Shown: piece after piece, positions 31,901 to 32,868 of the stretch | Layout: the number at the start of each line of letters is the position of its first letter | Numbering within the stretch: position 1 is the stretch's first letter | Assembly (NCBI GenBank): GCA_946183925.1 | Contig: CAMHDS010000024.1 | Coordinates: 1 to 32,868, forward strand | Length of the DNA: 32,868 nt | Source of the DNA: an uncultured Fibrobacter sp. | Lineage (GTDB): Bacteria > Fibrobacterota > Fibrobacteria > Fibrobacterales > Fibrobacteraceae | Direction: 5' to 3' | Made by a program: the position numbers and the translations under genes | The notes under the pieces: model-generated | Told to the model about the DNA's origin: nothing | Seen by the model: the letters and a program-made list of their open reading frames with translations, nothing else | Database searches by the model: none

Positions 31901-32052
31901 CCGTCGAAATTCTGGACTTTGGCGGGCAAAAGGACGAATACATCCAGATGCTCTATGACCGCACGACGACGCTCCCCCAGAGACTCCAACTGAGTAACGG
32001 GCTTGTGGACAACCTGTGGAACAATATCGGCCACCGAATCGTGACCCGATAA
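28918..32052 (+). CDS. GH5 endoglucanase fused to BcsA-like family 2 glycosyltransferase with PilZ-like domain
   Basis: A 1044-residue membrane protein. Signal peptide 1-21; GH5 cellulase domain about 30-325 with acid/base E161 (EICNEPNG) and nucleophile E248 (FITESGL); membrane helix about 342-362; basic cytoplasmic segment; two helices about 405-460; GT2 core with D520/D521 (LCDDN), DxD 568-570 (FDADM), TED 675-677 and QQRTRW 712-717; further helices; gating-loop-like FKVTKK at 837-842; PilZ-like C-terminus. By the positive-inside rule the GH5 domain is periplasmic and the GT2 core cytoplasmic. It would polymerise a beta-glucan, probably cellulose, and trim it on export. PilZ motifs for c-di-GMP look degenerate (RAMVK for RxxxR, KLTEHG for DxSxxG). 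No bcsB or bcsC is present nearby. It overlaps pgpA by 8 bp. Confidence 0.9.
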   Translation: MTNLKRLLLLLFFAFVTFANAEVINARPSVNGKLHVQGTDLFDEHGNQVVLKGPSTHGLTWFPQFVNNGLFHQLSREWNTNLIRLAMYSDDYVNGDRKKNLEILRKGVQYAIENDMYVMVDWHILIDNNPNENLAEAINFFNMMAREYADVPNVIFEICNEPNGDCTWEDIKEYANIIIPVIRRHMPDALILIGTPNFDRDIQDPAKDPVAFDNVMYAFHFYATSHKGESLALLKEVVGGGTPIFITESGLCEASGDGKIDLESVKLWYATLDSLHLSYTIWSMSNKEEESAMIRSDSRAVEYLTEEDLSLSGLYARALFQGGDLNQIPLVYKPVSNFKILARTKPYIVWAIFAAPVFVLLAIIFLFQKIKKRFRNKKNRTYDDLLKFSKNESAKKFNSKPAKQFLGDLFLFLSTFCTSIYLCWRFTCSIPYAYGWVAIIGSCILLAIEVLGFIESLIHYGGMLKLREHPLPEIADTDYPDVDIFISTYNEPPELLRKTIVGCKHMDYPDRSKVHINLCDDNRRSEMRKLAEELEINYFDRPNNEGAKAGNLNAALARTSSPYVVTFDADMIPQRKFLLRTIPYFVDAERINASLPEEKRRPLGFIQTPQSFYTPDVFQHNLYAERKVPNEQDYFYCVIEAAKTSTNSVIYGGSNTIISRKALEDIGGFYTKSITEDFATGMLIESAGYVSLGLSQPLASGIAPSTFKEHIQQRTRWGRGVIATAKQLKFLFNRKLGISQKLSYLSSVLYWFSPVKNLVYLLAPLTFAVFCIPIFKCTLIDLALFWLPMHLMSMWALRITSQGKISARWSGIYETSVTPFLLMPIIKETLGITLSKFKVTKKDKRNFHNKADKKTIAPFAVMLALTVAGIVHMSYMIIALGYIEILAVLFWLLRNAYYLTMCMFLGMGRDSDGEPVKVLAAERAMVKKQDGHEIKGITTKLTEHGVDIFTDELNILNLGEPISLTLSKKMYTLQVTGTVVAIRYTRSPRIPSVYTVEILDFGGQKDEYIQMLYDRTTTLPQRLQLSNGLVDNLWNNIGHRIVTR

Positions 32053-32087
32053 TATTTCTATCTTTACGCCCGAAAGAAGTAATCACT

Positions 32088-32100
32088 GCGACGAAGTCGC
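32088..32100. other. Small hairpin after the fusion gene
   Basis: A 5-bp GCGAC/GTCGC stem with a GAA loop lies 36 nt past the stop codon. Without a T-tract it is only a weak candidate for a 3' end signal. Confidence 0.3.
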
Positions 32101-32103
32101 CCT

Positions 32104-32131
32104 AACCACTGTTTACCAACCACTAACCACT
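32104..32131. repeat. Heptamer-phased tract, AGTGGTT class (site G)
   Basis: Four units read AACCACT, GTTTACC, AACCACT, AACCACT (the reverse complement of AGTGGTT). One more 7-bp step separates the tract from the aconitase start codon, whose ribosome binding site is not otherwise visible. Confidence 0.8.
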
Positions 32132-32138
32132 TATCATT

Positions 32139-32868
32139 ATGCTTTTCAATTTCGACATGATCCAGGGCGTCTATGCCCGCATTCCTGCCCGCGTTGAAGC
32201 TGCCCGCAAGCAGCTGGGCCGTCCGCTCACCCTCGCCGAAAAGATTATCTACAGCCACCTGATCGATGGCGCCGAGAACAGGACCTATGAACGCGGCAAG
32301 GATTTTGCCGAATTCCACCCTGACCGCGTGGCCATGCAGGACGCAACCGCCCAGATGGCCCTTTTGCAGTTCACCACCGCCGGTAAGGCCCGCGTGGCAG
32401 TACCCAGTTCCGTGCACTGCGACCACTTGATTATCGCCCGCGATGGTGTCGAAAAGGACCTTCCGCGCGCCAAGGAAGAAAGCAAGGAAGTGTACGACTT
32501 CTTGCAGTCCGTCTCCGCCAAGTACGGCATTGACTGCTGGCTCCCGGGTGCAGGCATCATCCACCAGGTGGTGCTCGAAAACTATGCCTTCCCGGGCGGA
32601 ATGATGATTGGTACTGACTCCCACACCGTGAACGCCGGCGGCCTCGGCATGCTCGCCATTGGCGTGGGCGGTGCAGACGCCGTGGACGCCATGGTGGGCC
32701 TCCCGTGGGAACTCAAGTACCCGAAGATGATCGGCGTGAAGCTCACCGGCAAGCTCCAGGGCTTTGCAACCGCAAAGGACATCATCCTGAAGCTCGCAGG
32801 CATCTTGACCGTGAAGGGTGGCACGAACGCTATTATCGAATACTTTGGCGAAGGCGCACGCAGCCTCT
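32139..32868 (+). CDS. acn: Aconitate hydratase, N-terminal part (cut by window edge)
   Basis: The first 243 codons of an aconitase-family hydratase (citrate to isocitrate, cytoplasm, TCA-related metabolism). It begins [19 protein letters not shown]. Family stretches are [61 protein letters not shown] and [27 protein letters not shown]. This pattern fits the mitochondrial-like aconitase group. The 4Fe-4S cysteines and C-terminal swivel domain are beyond the edge. The start is the first ATG after the heptamer tract, and it lacks a visible Shine-Dalgarno. Confidence 0.92.
   Translation, partial: MLFNFDMIQGVYARIPARVEAARKQLGRPLTLAEKIIYSHLIDGAENRTYERGKDFAEFHPDRVAMQDATAQMALLQFTTAGKARVAVPSSVHCDHLIIARDGVEKDLPRAKEESKEVYDFLQSVSAKYGIDCWLPGAGIIHQVVLENYAFPGGMMIGTDSHTVNAGGLGMLAIGVGGADAVDAMVGLPWELKYPKMIGVKLTGKLQGFATAKDIILKLAGILTVKGGTNAIIEYFGEGARSL

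Noticed and set aside
1..32868. tRNA, rRNA, riboswitch, integrase or transposase
   Set aside because: The gaps were read on both strands and no cloverleaf, conserved rRNA segment, recognised riboswitch core or DDE/tyrosine recombinase motif was seen. A tRNAscan and Infernal search would settle this.

Overview
The window looks like chromosomal DNA of a fibrolytic Fibrobacter species. The reasons are: (i) a TIGR02147-type protein, a paralogous family described from Fibrobacter succinogenes; (ii) a tight cluster of secreted xylan-degrading enzymes, nearly all built as signal peptide + catalytic domain + CBM6 + a short C-terminal module like the basic or paralogous terminal modules known on F. 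succinogenes hydrolases; (iii) housekeeping genes that fit a Gram-negative anaerobe. The species is inferred, not shown.

Layout. 1-9532 is all minus strand. In transcription order it holds an ArsR-type metal sensor and a Cu/Zn-type efflux permease (spaced by 1 bp), a YejE/OppC-like permease, a repeat-rich gap, an OppD-like ATPase, lysS, a four-helix-bundle protein, a LolC/E permease overlapping lolD by 8 bp, and the 5' part of a ClpC-type ATPase that runs off the left edge. From 9688 the plus strand dominates: a TIGR02147 regulator-like protein with a surface-lipoprotein partner, then the xylan block (GH43, GH30, CE1-like esterase, CE6 esterase, terminator, GH43, GH27). A frameshifted CE1-type esterase pseudogene lies on the minus strand, divergent from a GH10 xylanase. 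After a strong terminator come hflX, pgpA, a very large GH5-GT2-PilZ fusion, and the start of an aconitase that runs off the right edge.

How it fits together. GH10 and GH30 would cut the xylan backbone. The GH43 enzymes would remove arabinose or xylose, GH27 would remove galactose (or arabinopyranose), CE6 acetyl groups, and the CE1-like lipoprotein feruloyl groups. CBM6 modules tether the enzymes to xylan or cellulose. The TIGR02147 protein and its CBM-like lipoprotein lie directly upstream and may be the local control pair; this is inference. A short palindromic motif around GACAATTTRTC recurs in several of the intergenic regions of this block.

Most noteworthy: (1) a single polypeptide joining a complete GH5 endoglucanase to a complete BcsA-like cellulose-synthase core (D, DxD, TED, QxxRW and an FxVTxK gating loop) with a degenerate PilZ domain; (2) intergenic tracts of heptamer-phased repeats that abut start and stop codons of housekeeping genes but are absent from the xylan block; (3) the TIGR02147/lipoprotein pair with recurring palindromes; (4) a 27-bp duplication of the 3' end of the YejE-like gene flanking a palindromic element; (5) a three-frameshift esterase pseudogene inside an otherwise intact cluster. 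No rRNA, tRNA, CRISPR array, transposase or phage gene was seen.
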